This document shows positions 38,378 through 49,248 of a stretch of 64,000 nucleotides of DNA, in pieces. A program made the translations under genes and the position numbers. Within the stretch, counting starts at the first letter, position 1; every line of letters starts with the position of its first letter. The DNA is taken from contig JAFKJU010000018.1 in assembly GCA_017305935.1 (NCBI GenBank), forward strand, positions 1 through 64,000, read 5' to 3'. This stretch comes from Hyphomicrobiales bacterium. Its GTDB lineage: Bacteria; Pseudomonadota; Alphaproteobacteria; Rhizobiales; Rhizobiaceae. The notes beneath the pieces were generated by a model, which worked only from the letters and a program-made list of their open reading frames with translations, was not told the DNA's origin and made no database searches.

Positions 38378-40033
38378 ATGCGCTACGACTACATCATCAC
38401 AGGCGCCGGGCCGGCGGGATGCGTGCTTGCCAATCGCCTCAGCGAAGACCCTGATGTGAACGTGTTGCTGATCGAGGCCGGCGGCAGCGACTGGAACCCA
38501 CTGTTCCACATGCCCGCCGGCTTTGCCAAGATGACCAAGGGCGTGGCGAGCTGGGGCTGGGAAACCGTGCCGCAGAAGCACATGAAGGGCCGCGTGCTGC
38601 GCTATACCCAGGCTAAGGTGATCGGCGGCGGCTCCTCGATCAACGCGCAGCTCTATACGCGCGGCAATGCGGCCGATTACGATCTCTGGGCCAGCGAAGA
38701 CGGCTGCGAGGGCTGGGATTACCGCTCGATCCTGCCCTATTTCAAGCGGGCAGAGGACAACCAGCGCTTTGCCGACGACTACCATTCCTATGGCGGGCCG
38801 CTCGGCGTCTCCATGCCGGTCTCGGCCCTGCCGATCTGCGATGCCTATATCCGCGCCGGGCAGGAACTCGGCATTCCCTACAATCACGATTTCAACGGCA
38901 GGCAGCAGGCCGGCGTCGGTTTCTACCAGCTGACCCAGCGCAATCGCCGCCGCTCCTCCGCCTCGCTCGCCTATCTCTCGCCGATCCGCAGCCGCAAGAA
39001 CCTGACGGTCAAGCTCGGCGCCCGCGTTTCCCGCATCGTGCTGGAGGGAACGCGCGCGGTCGGCGTCGAGGTGGTGACCTCGGGCGGCAGCGAAATCGTT
39101 CGCGCCGAGCGCGAGGTGCTGGTCTCCTCCGGCGCCATCGGCTCGCCGAAGCTGCTCCTGCAATCCGGCATCGGCCCGGCCGATCATCTGAAATCGGTCG
39201 GCGTCAGGGTAAACCACGACCTGCCCGGCGTCGGCTCCAACATGCAGGATCACCTCGACCTGTTCGTCATCTGCGAATGCACCGGCGACCATACCTATGA
39301 CGGCGTCGCCAAACTGCACCGCACCCTCTGGGCCGGGCTGCAATATGTGATGTTCCGCTCCGGGCCGGTAGCCTCCTCGTTGTTCGAGACCGGCGGTTTC
39401 TGGTATGCGGATCCGGAGGCGCGCTCGCCGGATATCCAGTTCCATCTCGGCCTCGGCTCCGGCATCGAGGCCGGCGTCGAAAAACTGAAGAATGCCGGCG
39501 TGACGCTGAATTCCGCCTATCTGCATCCGCGCTCGAAGGGCACGGTGCGCCTCTCTTCCTCTGATCCGGCCGCCGCGCCGCTGATCGACCCGAATTATTG
39601 GGAAGATCCGCATGACCGGAAAATGTCGATCGAGGGGCTGAAGATCGCCCGCGAGATCATGAGCCAAGCAGCGCTAAAGCCTTACGTGCTGGCCGAACGC
39701 CTGCCCGGCCCGAAGGCCGTCAGCGACGAAGATCTGTTCAATTACGGCTGCGCCAATGCCAAGACCGACCACCATCCGGTCGGCACCTGCAAGATGGGCA
39801 TGGGCGCGGATGCGGTGGTCGGGCTGGATCTGCGCGTGCATGGGCTGGAAGGCCTGCGCGTCTGTGACAGCTCGGTCATGCCGCGCGTGCCCTCGTGCAA
39901 CACCAATGCCCCGACGATCATGGTCGGCGAGAAGGGCGCGGATATCATCCGCAACCGCCAGCCGCTGCCGCCGGCGATCTTTGCCTATGAGCGCAACGAT
40001 CAACGCCCGCGCGCCCACGCCAACATCCGATGA
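38378..40033 (+). CDS. GMC family oxidoreductase, choline-dehydrogenase-like
   Basis: 551 residues. FAD motif GAGPAGCVLANRLSED, GMC signature 1 region GGGSSINAQLYTRGN, signature 2 GAIGSPKLLLQSGIGP, and the active-site His in HPVGTCKMG. The substrate of this broad alcohol-oxidising family cannot be read from sequence. GAGGAG lies upstream of ATG 38378. 82 bp after the SDR gene and probably in the same transcript. It ends 7 bp from the convergent hutC stop. Confidence 0.88.
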   Translation: MRYDYIITGAGPAGCVLANRLSEDPDVNVLLIEAGGSDWNPLFHMPAGFAKMTKGVASWGWETVPQKHMKGRVLRYTQAKVIGGGSSINAQLYTRGNAADYDLWASEDGCEGWDYRSILPYFKRAEDNQRFADDYHSYGGPLGVSMPVSALPICDAYIRAGQELGIPYNHDFNGRQQAGVGFYQLTQRNRRRSSASLAYLSPIRSRKNLTVKLGARVSRIVLEGTRAVGVEVVTSGGSEIVRAEREVLVSSGAIGSPKLLLQSGIGPADHLKSVGVRVNHDLPGVGSNMQDHLDLFVICECTGDHTYDGVAKLHRTLWAGLQYVMFRSGPVASSLFETGGFWYADPEARSPDIQFHLGLGSGIEAGVEKLKNAGVTLNSAYLHPRSKGTVRLSSSDPAAAPLIDPNYWEDPHDRKMSIEGLKIAREIMSQAALKPYVLAERLPGPKAVSDEDLFNYGCANAKTDHHPVGTCKMGMGADAVVGLDLRVHGLEGLRVCDSSVMPRVPSCNTNAPTIMVGEKGADIIRNRQPLPPAIFAYERNDQRPRAHANIR

Positions 40034-40040
40034 TCGGAGA

Positions 40041-40784
40041 TCAGACGGTGGCGACGCGTTCGCCGGGATCGGTCGGCGCGAAACGGGCCACGAGGCTATG
40101 GCGGTCGCCGGGATAGATCAGTCGCACATGGGTGATCGGCACCGCGCCGCTCCAGGTGCGGCGCTCGACGACGAGGCAGGGAGCGCCCGACAAAATCTTC
40201 AGTGCCGAAGCCACTTTCTCGTCGGCGCCGATGGCATGGATGGCGTGTTCGGCCGCCGACCAAGGCACGCGGTCGATTAGCCAGGGACCGGGCGCGATGG
40301 CGGAAAAATCGGCATCGGCCGCCTCGGGAACGACGGCAAGGTTGATCAGGCGGTCCTCGAAGCAGAACGGCCGCGCGCCGGCCGAATGACAGGCGGAAAC
40401 GGAGAGCACCGGCGTGCCGGGCTCCAGCGCCAGTCGCTCGCCCTCGCCTTTCTTCAACTTGTGACGGGATTGGCCAATGAGGCCGTAACCATAGGGCAGG
40501 CCGAGGGACTGCACTTCGTCGCGGATATCGTGGATATCGAGCACGGCCGATTGCGCCCGCGGCTGGGCGACATAGCTGCCGGCCTTGCGGCGGCGCTCGA
40601 TCAATCCGGCATTGGCGAGCTGCGTCAGCGCCTTGTTCACGGTCATGCGCGAACAGCCATATTGCTCGGCCAGATCCAGCTCGAAGGGGATGCGGTGGCC
40701 GGGCGGCCACGCCCCGGAAACGATCTGCCCTTCGATATCCGAGACGATGCGCTGATGCAGCGTCTTGTCGCCCTCTGCGGTCAT
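40041..40784 (-). CDS. hutC: Histidine utilisation repressor HutC
   Basis: 247 residues: GntR winged helix (about 8-75, AEQYGCSRMTVNKAL) and a UTRA effector domain that senses urocanate. Represses both hut arms through the palindrome at 42242-42255. Coupled to hutF by ATGA, so it lies in one of the operons it controls. Confidence 0.94.
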   Translation of the reverse strand: MTAEGDKTLHQRIVSDIEGQIVSGAWPPGHRIPFELDLAEQYGCSRMTVNKALTQLANAGLIERRRKAGSYVAQPRAQSAVLDIHDIRDEVQSLGLPYGYGLIGQSRHKLKKGEGERLALEPGTPVLSVSACHSAGARPFCFEDRLINLAVVPEAADADFSAIAPGPWLIDRVPWSAAEHAIHAIGADEKVASALKILSGAPCLVVERRTWSGAVPITHVRLIYPGDRHSLVARFAPTDPGERVATV

Positions 40785-42136
40785 AGAGTGTCCGTCAGTT
40801 GTTTCATCGCGGCCAGGAAGCGCTGTTCGATTCGCTCACGCCGAACATGCCGGCCGCCTTCCACCTGTTTCACGCCATGGACCCAGACGCAATCCGGGAT
40901 GACGTTGCCGGCGAAAATCCAGCCGTCGAGAACCGCGTCATCCTTCAGATAGGGCGCACGCGCGCGGTTCAACGACACGAAATCGGCAGCGAGACCAACA
41001 GCAATTCCGGACTTCGCACCTAAGGCGACCGCGCCGCCTGCCAGCGCGCCGTCGAACAGGGCGCGGCCCGTCGATTGATTCGGCTGTGCGGCGACGTTGC
41101 GCGAACGAGTAGCGAGGCGCAGCGAATATTCGAGCTGGCGCAATTCGTCGCTGACGCCGATCAGCACGTTTTGGTCGGAGCCGACGCCGTAGCGTCCGCC
41201 GGCCGAAAGGAACTCGACGCCGGGGAAGATGCCGTCGCCGAGATTGGCCTCGGTGATCGGGCAGAGACCGGCGATCGCGCCGGCCTTGGCCATGCCGAGA
41301 GTTTCCTGCGGCAGCATGTGCGTCGCATGGATGAGGCACCAGCGCGAATCGACCGGCTGGTTTTCCAGGAGCCATTCGACCGGACGCTTGCCCGACCAGG
41401 CGATGCAATCCTCGACTTCCTTGACCTGCTCGGCGATGTGGATATGGATCGGCCGCTCAGCGGCGAGCGGCAGGATCTGCGTCAGTTCGTCCGGCGTGGC
41501 GGCGCGCAGGGAATGCGGCGCGATGCCGACGACCGAATCGGGCAGGTTCGCCACGGCCTTCTCGGCGCCTTCGAAGACGCGGCGATAGAGGTCGACCGAG
41601 GAGACGAATCGGCGCTGGCCTTCGTTCGGGGCGCTGCCGCCGAAGCCGGAATGGGCGTAGAAGACCGGCAGCAGCGTCATTTTCAGGCCGGTTTTGCCGG
41701 CGGCGGCGGCGATGCGCTCGCCCATTTCGGCCGGGTTGGTGTAAGGCTGTCCATTCTTGTCGTGATGCAGGTAGTGGAACTCGCCAACGCGGGTGAAGCC
41801 CGCCTCCAGCATCTCGAGATAAAGCTGGGCAGCGACAGCCTCGACCTGCTCCGGCGTCATCGACAGGGCGAAATTATACATGACGCTGCGCCAGCTCCAG
41901 AAGCTGTCGTCTCCGGGGCCGCGCATTTCGGCAAGGCCGGCCATGGCGCGCTGGAAGGCATGGCTATGCAGATTGGGCATGCCGGGCACGAGGATGTCGT
42001 GGCGCTCGTCGCCGGCCTGGGCCGCCATACCAGCGTCGACGGCGGCGATGCGGCCATTCTCCAGGCGCAGCCGGGCGTCCTTCACCCAGCCGTTTGCCGT
42101 CAGGACGGCATTCGCAAAGATCGTATTCGTCTGCAT
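40781..42136 (-). CDS. hutF: Formimidoylglutamate deiminase
   Basis: 451 residues of the amidohydrolase superfamily. Metal ligands HxH in MPNLHSHAFQRAM, later His in the PIHIHIAEQ segment, and the Asp in YGVGSDQNVLIG. Converts N-formimidoyl-glutamate to N-formylglutamate plus ammonia, committing the cell to the five-step histidine route that HutG completes. ATG 42136 follows AGGAG; the 13-codon upstream extension is not conserved. Confidence 0.94.
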   Translation of the reverse strand: MQTNTIFANAVLTANGWVKDARLRLENGRIAAVDAGMAAQAGDERHDILVPGMPNLHSHAFQRAMAGLAEMRGPGDDSFWSWRSVMYNFALSMTPEQVEAVAAQLYLEMLEAGFTRVGEFHYLHHDKNGQPYTNPAEMGERIAAAAGKTGLKMTLLPVFYAHSGFGGSAPNEGQRRFVSSVDLYRRVFEGAEKAVANLPDSVVGIAPHSLRAATPDELTQILPLAAERPIHIHIAEQVKEVEDCIAWSGKRPVEWLLENQPVDSRWCLIHATHMLPQETLGMAKAGAIAGLCPITEANLGDGIFPGVEFLSAGGRYGVGSDQNVLIGVSDELRQLEYSLRLATRSRNVAAQPNQSTGRALFDGALAGGAVALGAKSGIAVGLAADFVSLNRARAPYLKDDAVLDGWIFAGNVIPDCVWVHGVKQVEGGRHVRRERIEQRFLAAMKQLTDTL

Positions 42137-42241
42137 AGTGCTCCTCTCCCGCGGCGGGCATTCTAGCCGCCGCACCGGTTTTATCGCACCGATTCATGAA
42201 ACCGTCTTCCGGCGCAAGATCGGGCTTGCCAAGTGTAATAT

Positions 42242-42255
42242 TATGTATATACATA
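42242..42255. promoter_or_regulatory. HutC operator between hutFC and hutIGU
   Basis: Perfect 14 bp palindrome TATGTATATACATA, matching the TGTATATACA core typical of HutC/GntR sites. It lies 31 bp before hutI and 105 bp before hutF, so one site can control both divergent units. Confidence 0.85.
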
Positions 42256-42285
42256 TTCACAACGAAACACAAAGGCGAAATCACG

Positions 42286-43512
42286 ATGACCGACGAAAAC
42301 ACCAAAACCGTCCGCATCTGGCGCAATGCGCACCTTGCCACCTTCGCCCCCGGCCTTCCGGGCATGGGTATCGTTGAAAACGGCGCGATCGCCGCAAAGG
42401 ACGGGCGCATCATTTATGCCGGCGCCGAAGCCGCGCTGCCGGCCGGACTTAGCGCCGGTGCCGAGATCTTTGATTGCGAGGGCCGCTGGATCACGCCCGG
42501 GCTGATCGATTGCCACACCCATATCGTCCATGCCGGCAACCGGGCGCGCGAATTCGAAATGCGCCTTTCCGGCGCCACCTATGAAGAGATCGCCCGTGCC
42601 GGCGGCGGCATCGTCTCCTCCGTGGCTGCCGTGCGCGCCGCCAGCGAAGACCAGTTGATCGCGCAATCCCTGCCGCGCCTCGATGCGTTGATCGCCGAGG
42701 GTCTGACGACAGTCGAAGTGAAGTCCGGTTACGGCCTCGACGTCGACAGTGAGCTGAAATCGCTGCGCGCCGCGCGCCGGTTGGAATCGGAGCGCGATGT
42801 TTCGGTCCGCACCACCTTTCTGGGCGCCCACGCGCTGCCGCCTGAATACAAGGACAACCGCACCGGCTATCTCGATCTGGTCATCGACAGGATGCTGCCA
42901 GCTGTCGCGGCCGAAGGCCTTGCGGATGCGGTCGACGGTTTCTGCGAGGGCATCGCCTTCTCACCGGAGGAAATCGAGCGGCTGTTCGTCGCCGCCGAAA
43001 AGCATGGCCTGCCGGTGAAACTGCATGCCGATCAGCTTTCCAATCTCGGCGGCGCGGCGCTTGCGGCAGGACACCATGCGCTCTCCGCCGATCATCTGGA
43101 ATATACCGACGAGGCGGGAGCCGCGGCCATGGCGGCGGCCGGCACCGTCGCCGTCATCCTGCCCGGCGCCTTCTACTTCATTCGTGAGACGAAGAAGCCG
43201 CCGATCGACCTCTTCCGCCGTCACGGCGTGGCGATGGCACTGGCGACCGACGTCAATCCCGGCACCTCGCCGCTGACCTCGCTGCTCTTGACCATGAACA
43301 TGGGCGCGACGCTGTTTTCGATGACGGTGGAAGAATGCCTTGCTGGCGTCACCCGCGAGGCCGCCCGTGCGCTCGGCCTGTCGAACGAGGTCGGTACGCT
43401 GGAAGCCGGCAAATGGGCTGATCTCGCCATCTGGGATATCGATCGCCCGGCCGAGCTGGTTTATCGCATGGGCTTCAACCCGCTGCACAAGCGCGTCTAT
43501 CGGGGGAAATGA
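42286..43512 (+). CDS. hutI: Imidazolonepropionase
   Basis: 408 residues, amidohydrolase fold. Metal-binding [12 protein letters not shown], later His in [15 protein letters not shown], and the Asp in [10 protein letters not shown]. Opens the imidazolone ring to give N-formimidoyl-glutamate. ATG 42286 is taken because upstream codons run through the operator. First gene of hutI-hutG-hutU. Confidence 0.96.
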   Translation: MTDENTKTVRIWRNAHLATFAPGLPGMGIVENGAIAAKDGRIIYAGAEAALPAGLSAGAEIFDCEGRWITPGLIDCHTHIVHAGNRAREFEMRLSGATYEEIARAGGGIVSSVAAVRAASEDQLIAQSLPRLDALIAEGLTTVEVKSGYGLDVDSELKSLRAARRLESERDVSVRTTFLGAHALPPEYKDNRTGYLDLVIDRMLPAVAAEGLADAVDGFCEGIAFSPEEIERLFVAAEKHGLPVKLHADQLSNLGGAALAAGHHALSADHLEYTDEAGAAAMAAAGTVAVILPGAFYFIRETKKPPIDLFRRHGVAMALATDVNPGTSPLTSLLLTMNMGATLFSMTVEECLAGVTREAARALGLSNEVGTLEAGKWADLAIWDIDRPAELVYRMGFNPLHKRVYRGK

Positions 43513-43513
43513 G

Positions 43514-44314
43514 ATGAGCGTTTTCGAAGTCCGGCGCGGCAATTCGCCCGTCATCCTCGGTTTTCCGCATACCGGGACGGATGTACCCGAGGCGATCAAG
43601 GCCCGGCTCAACGACAACGGCCTGAAGCTCGCGGATACCGACTGGCATATCCACGACCTTTATGACGGTCTGCTGGACGACGTGACCACCGTGCGCGCGA
43701 CCTTCCACCGCTATGTCATCGACGCCAATCGCGACCCGCAAGGCGTCAGCCTCTATCCCGGCCAGAACACCACAGGACTCATTCCCGAGACGGATTTCGA
43801 CGGCGTGGCGATCTGGAAGGACAGCGAGCAGCCGACCGAAGCGGATATCGCCGCGCGGCTGAAGGATTTTCACGCGCCCTATCATGCGGCGCTCGCCGCC
43901 GAGGTCGCGCGCGTCAAGGCGATCCACGGGGTCGCCGTGCTCTATGATTGCCATTCGATCCGCTCGCATATCCCCTTCCTGTTCGAAGGCAAGCTGCCGG
44001 ATTTCAACATCGGCACGGATATGGGCAAGACCTGCGACGCCGCCATCGAGGCCGCCACAGTCGAGGTCGCGACCTCGGCCGCTGGCTATACCAGCATTCT
44101 CAACGGCCGCTTCAAGGGCGGCTGGACGACGCGCCATTACGGAAAACCCGCCGATGGCGTCCATGCCATCCAGATGGAACTGGCGCAATCGAGCCATCTG
44201 CAGACCGAAACCCTGCCCTTTGCCTATGACGAGGCCAAGGCGGAACGGCTGCGCCCGCATCTTCAAGCCATTCTGCGGCGCATCGAAGCCGCCGCACGCA
44301 GCATGACACGATAA
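43514..44314 (+). CDS. hutG: N-formylglutamate deformylase
   Basis: 266 residues. Zn-peptidase-like fold with FPHTGTDVP and [13 protein letters not shown] holding metal ligands. Releases formate and glutamate, the last step of the HutF/HutG branch. Starts one base after the hutI stop; the upstream in-frame extension lies inside hutI. In many genomes hutH stands in this interval; here it does not. Confidence 0.95.
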   Translation: MSVFEVRRGNSPVILGFPHTGTDVPEAIKARLNDNGLKLADTDWHIHDLYDGLLDDVTTVRATFHRYVIDANRDPQGVSLYPGQNTTGLIPETDFDGVAIWKDSEQPTEADIAARLKDFHAPYHAALAAEVARVKAIHGVAVLYDCHSIRSHIPFLFEGKLPDFNIGTDMGKTCDAAIEAATVEVATSAAGYTSILNGRFKGGWTTRHYGKPADGVHAIQMELAQSSHLQTETLPFAYDEAKAERLRPHLQAILRRIEAAARSMTR

Positions 44315-44328
44315 CAGGAGGAAGCCCC

Positions 44329-46005
<1,677 letters not shown>

Positions 46006-46024
46006 GCTCCGATATCTCGAATAT

Positions 46025-46057
46025 AGCCGCGCCCGTTTCTGACCGGCGCGGCTTTTT
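46025..46057 (+). terminator. Intrinsic terminator after hutU
   Basis: Perfect 9 bp stem AGCCGCGCC/GGCGCGGCT with an 11-base loop and a run of five T, 19 bases past the hutU stop. Confidence 0.88.
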
Positions 46058-46068
46058 CATGCCGCATT

Positions 46069-46278
46069 TCAGTAATGCGGTGGCCGTGTGATCGGTGTCG
46101 GACCCAGTGACTGCTCCTCCAGCGCCAGAAAGCGCTCGGTCAGCCGGTCGAGCTTCAGACGGGATTGCTCGGCCGCCTTCCATTGCGCGACAAGCTGCTC
46201 GGAAAGTTCCTCGATGACCCGGCCCTGATGGGCGACGAGCTCTTCAAGACGGGTGATGCGGTCGTCATTATCCGACAT
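46069..46278 (-). CDS. slyX: SlyX family protein
   Basis: 69 residues, a small coiled-coil protein (RITRLEELVAHQGRVIEELS) ending in the family's proline-rich tail PPHY. Function unknown; the name comes from proximity to slyD in enterobacteria. GGAGAAG stands 5 bases before ATG 46278. Confidence 0.85.
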   Translation of the reverse strand: MSDNDDRITRLEELVAHQGRVIEELSEQLVAQWKAAEQSRLKLDRLTERFLALEEQSLGPTPITRPPHY

Positions 46279-46463
46279 TTCGGCTTCTCCAGATTCTGCG
46301 TCTCCCATCCCTCGCCGGGCGCGAAACCGCTGTCAACCGGGCTTTCGGAACGATTTCGGCTGTGGATAGGACGAAAATAAATGAAATTGGTGAATTTCGC
46401 CCGATGACTTTTTCGCGGTCGGCTGGCAAGAGGGGCTCAGCAACCAAACGAGGAAACGCTGAT

Positions 46464-46742
46464 ATGACCACCACGAACGAAATTGCCGACAAGATCGCCG
46501 CGGACAACGGTCTGACAAAGGTTCAGGCCAAGGGTATCGTCGAAGCCGTCTTCAAGGCTGTCGTCGACGCAGCCGTCGCTGGCGCGGAAACCTCCATTGC
46601 AGGTTTTGGCAAGTTCAAGGTCAAGGCAACGCCCGAGCGCGAAGGCCGCAATCCGTCGACCGGCGAGAAGGTGAAGATCGCCGCCGCCAACAAGCTGAGC
46701 TTCACGCCGGCCAAGGCCGTCAAGGACACGCTGAACAAGTAA
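46464..46742 (+). CDS. HU family DNA-binding protein
   Basis: 92 residues, the standard HU length. Helical dimerisation part, then FGKFKVKATPEREGRNPSTGE, which forms the DNA-intercalating arm with its conserved Arg-Asn-Pro. The GAGGAAA site supports ATG 46464, MTTTNEIADKIA. Non-specific nucleoid protein; followed by a strong terminator. Confidence 0.95.
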   Translation: MTTTNEIADKIAADNGLTKVQAKGIVEAVFKAVVDAAVAGAETSIAGFGKFKVKATPEREGRNPSTGEKVKIAAANKLSFTPAKAVKDTLNK

Positions 46743-46772
46743 GCCGCCCCGCGCAGCTTTGTCTTGGACGCG

Positions 46773-46810
46773 AAAAGCGGAGCGAGCCATCTCGCTCCGC
46801 TTTTGTTTTT
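46773..46810 (+). terminator. Intrinsic terminator of the HU gene
   Basis: Perfect 12 bp stem AAGCGGAGCGAG/CTCGCTCCGCTT with a 4-base loop, then TTGTTTTT. The mirrored A-tract may also serve the convergent selO gene ending at 46816. Confidence 0.92.
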
Positions 46811-46815
46811 GGTGG

Positions 46816-48321
46816 TTACGTGCCGCAGAAGGTACGCAAAACCACTTCGTCTTCTTGCGGCGGCTTGGTGAAATCGGCAAAGGCCTCACGCGTTTCATAG
46901 GGCTTGATCACCGCCTCGACCATCCGCTCGAACGGCGCGAAATCGCCAGAGGAGACGGCCGCAACGATTGCCTGCTCGATGCGATGATTGCGGGGAATTA
47001 TATAGGGATTGGCGTGACGCATGGCCTCTGCCCGCGCCGTCGGTGTCTGCGCATCGCGCCCCAGCCGTTCGCGCCACGCCCCGGCCCAGGCATCGAATGC
47101 CGAGGGATCGGCAAGGCAGGCATGCACAGGCGCATCATTGCCTTCGGCGGCGGCGCAGAGCGCCCGGAAGGTCAGGGTGAAATCGGCCCCGCCTTGCGCC
47201 ATGACGTCCAGTAGCCCTTCGATCAGCGGGCGGTCGCCCTCTTCGGGGTTCAAAAGCCCAATCTTCGCGCCCATCCGCTTGAGCCAGGCCGCCTGATAGA
47301 GTTGGGCGAAATCGATCACTGCGCCATTGGCCATCTCGACGGCGGCGTCGATATCGCTGTCGAGGATCGGCAGCATCGCCTCGGCAAGACGCGCAAGATT
47401 CCATTGCGCCACGGCCGGCTGGTTGCGATAGGCATATCGACCGAACTGGTCGATGGAACTGAACACCTTTGCCGGATCATAGGTATCCATGAAGGCGCAG
47501 GGGCCGAAATCGATGGTTTCGCCCGATACCGTCATATTGTCGGTATTCATCACCCCATGGATGAAGCCGACAGCCATCCAATGCGCGATCAGTTCCGCCT
47601 GCCGCGTCACGATGGCCTTCAGCAGTGCCAGATGGGAATTTTTCTGATGTTCGAGGCCGGGATAATGCCGGGCGATGACATAATCGGCCAGACGCCGGAG
47701 CGCTTCGTGATCACCGCGCGCCGCGAAGAACTGGAAGGTGCCGACACGGATATGGCTGGCGGCGACGCGGGTGAAGACCGCGCCAGGCAGCGCGGTTTCA
47801 CGATAAACCGGATCGCCGGTCAAGACCGCAGCCAGCGCCCGCGTCGAGGGAATGCCAAGCGCCGCCATAGCCTCGCTGACGATATATTCGCGCAGGACAG
47901 GGCCCAGCGCTGCCCGGCCATCGCCACGCCGCGAGAACGGCGTCTGGCCACCGCCTTTCAGCTGGATGTCGCGGCGCTCGCCATTTCGGTCGATGACTTC
48001 GCCAAGCAGGATCGCGCGTCCGTCGCCGAGCTGCGGCACGAACTGCCCGAACTGGTGGCCGGCATAGGCCATGGCCAACGGCTGCGCCCCCTCGGCGATT
48101 TCCTGGCCGGAAAAGATTGCCGCCAGCCGTTGGTCGGACGCGCCTTCAAGATCGAGGCCTAGCTCGGCCGCCAGCGGCCGGTTGAAGGCGATCAGTTTTG
48201 GCGCGGAAACTGCAGCCGGCCGCTGCGGCAACTGGAATGGCGCCGGCAGCCGGGCATAAGAATTGTCGAAGGAAAAGATGCGGCGCGCCTCATCGGCCGC
48301 CGGACGCACATCGCTCGTCAT
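46816..48321 (-). CDS. selO: Protein adenylyltransferase SelO (YdiU/UPF0061)
   Basis: 501 residues of the pseudokinase-like family that transfers AMP to Ser/Thr/Tyr of target proteins and is linked to redox stress. Visible signatures: AYAGHQFGQFVPQLGDGRA, GGGQTPFSRRGDGRA, and GVMNTDNMTVSGETIDFGP with metal-binding Asn/Asp. A Cys lies three residues from the C-terminus, where eukaryotic SelO has selenocysteine. ATG 48321 with GGGAGCGG upstream is preferred over the longer frame. Confidence 0.94.
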   Translation of the reverse strand: MTSDVRPAADEARRIFSFDNSYARLPAPFQLPQRPAAVSAPKLIAFNRPLAAELGLDLEGASDQRLAAIFSGQEIAEGAQPLAMAYAGHQFGQFVPQLGDGRAILLGEVIDRNGERRDIQLKGGGQTPFSRRGDGRAALGPVLREYIVSEAMAALGIPSTRALAAVLTGDPVYRETALPGAVFTRVAASHIRVGTFQFFAARGDHEALRRLADYVIARHYPGLEHQKNSHLALLKAIVTRQAELIAHWMAVGFIHGVMNTDNMTVSGETIDFGPCAFMDTYDPAKVFSSIDQFGRYAYRNQPAVAQWNLARLAEAMLPILDSDIDAAVEMANGAVIDFAQLYQAAWLKRMGAKIGLLNPEEGDRPLIEGLLDVMAQGGADFTLTFRALCAAAEGNDAPVHACLADPSAFDAWAGAWRERLGRDAQTPTARAEAMRHANPYIIPRNHRIEQAIVAAVSSGDFAPFERMVEAVIKPYETREAFADFTKPPQEDEVVLRTFCGT

Positions 48322-48426
48322 CACGAACCGCTCCCTGTTCTGCCCGTCTATAGCAGATGACGGACGGGCGGATACAGGAGAAACCATGCGGGGAACGATA
48401 GGGTTCCCGCAAGCCGGACCAAAGGA

Positions 48427-48900
48427 TCAAGCGGAGTGAACCGCCTGGCGGGACGCAACGGCAGGTGCGGCAACTGCCTGTCCCTGCTCGTTTTCGACGA
48501 ACTGAGTCAGCGTCATATTGTCGAGGATGGACGAAATCGCGTCGCGCACATCCGCCATCGAGCGGCGCACGGTGCAGGTTTCAGGGTCGGCGCAATCCTC
48601 GCAGGCCTCGAAGGCGGTGCGGCTGGCGCAGCGGATCGGCGCGAGCGGGCCGTCCAAGGTTCGGATGACATGGCCGATACGGATTTCGCTTGCCGGACGC
48701 GCCAACGAATACCCGCCGCCCGGCCCCTTCTTGGAGCGGAGCATGCCGGCATTGCGCAATTCCAGAAGAATGGCGTCCAGGAATTTCTTCGGAATGTTGT
48801 TGCGCGTGGCGATGTCGGTGATGAATGCCGTTTCGCCGGGGTTGAGCTGAGCCAGATCCACCAGCGCTTTCAGTCCATATTTTCCTTTTTTCGTCAGCAT
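48427..48900 (-). CDS. Rrf2 family regulator with four-Cys cluster region
   Basis: 157 residues. N-terminal winged helix (KGKYGLKALVDLAQL, recognition helix ATRNNIPKKFLDAI), then Cys91, Cys100, Cys103 and Cys109 in a loop like those that bind an Fe-S cluster in IscR-type Rrf2 proteins. Divergent from the sulfate ABC operon, which suggests a CymR- or IscR-like control of sulfur uptake. Neither effector nor target is proven. Confidence 0.85.
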   Translation of the reverse strand: MLTKKGKYGLKALVDLAQLNPGETAFITDIATRNNIPKKFLDAILLELRNAGMLRSKKGPGGGYSLARPASEIRIGHVIRTLDGPLAPIRCASRTAFEACEDCADPETCTVRRSMADVRDAISSILDNMTLTQFVENEQGQAVAAPAVASRQAVHSA

Positions 48901-49248
48901 GACAAATTCGCTTCTTCGAAAGGCGAAGGCGACATCGCCTGCGCATCGAGCCCGAAACCTACGCGCCCTGTTTGTGAAATTATCGCCGGACTATGGCGAA
49001 ATACCTAGTTGCGCTTACTATACACCGGAATAATTGACAGGTGTGATCGTTTTTAAGGTTATTTTGAAATATCCCGTGAAGTCGGTCGCCTGCTGTGGCA
49101 GTCGCATCACGGCGCCCGGCGGACAAATGTATTCTCAGGTGGCCCGATAAAGAGCATCCTATTCTACGCCCGCGAGCCTAGCCGAAACGTTCTGCGTTAC
49201 CGCATTCGATAAATTTGATAGAGTTTGGGTATAACGATGGAGGTAAGG
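48901..49248. other. Divergent promoter region between Rrf2 and sulfate operon
   Basis: About 350 bp without a gene. Contains TTGACA near 49034 reading toward the sulfate operon, a TATAGT reading toward the Rrf2 gene, and ACACC/GGTGT arms 13 bases apart at about 49021-49043. An Rrf2-binding site is likely here but cannot be fixed by eye. Confidence 0.4.
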
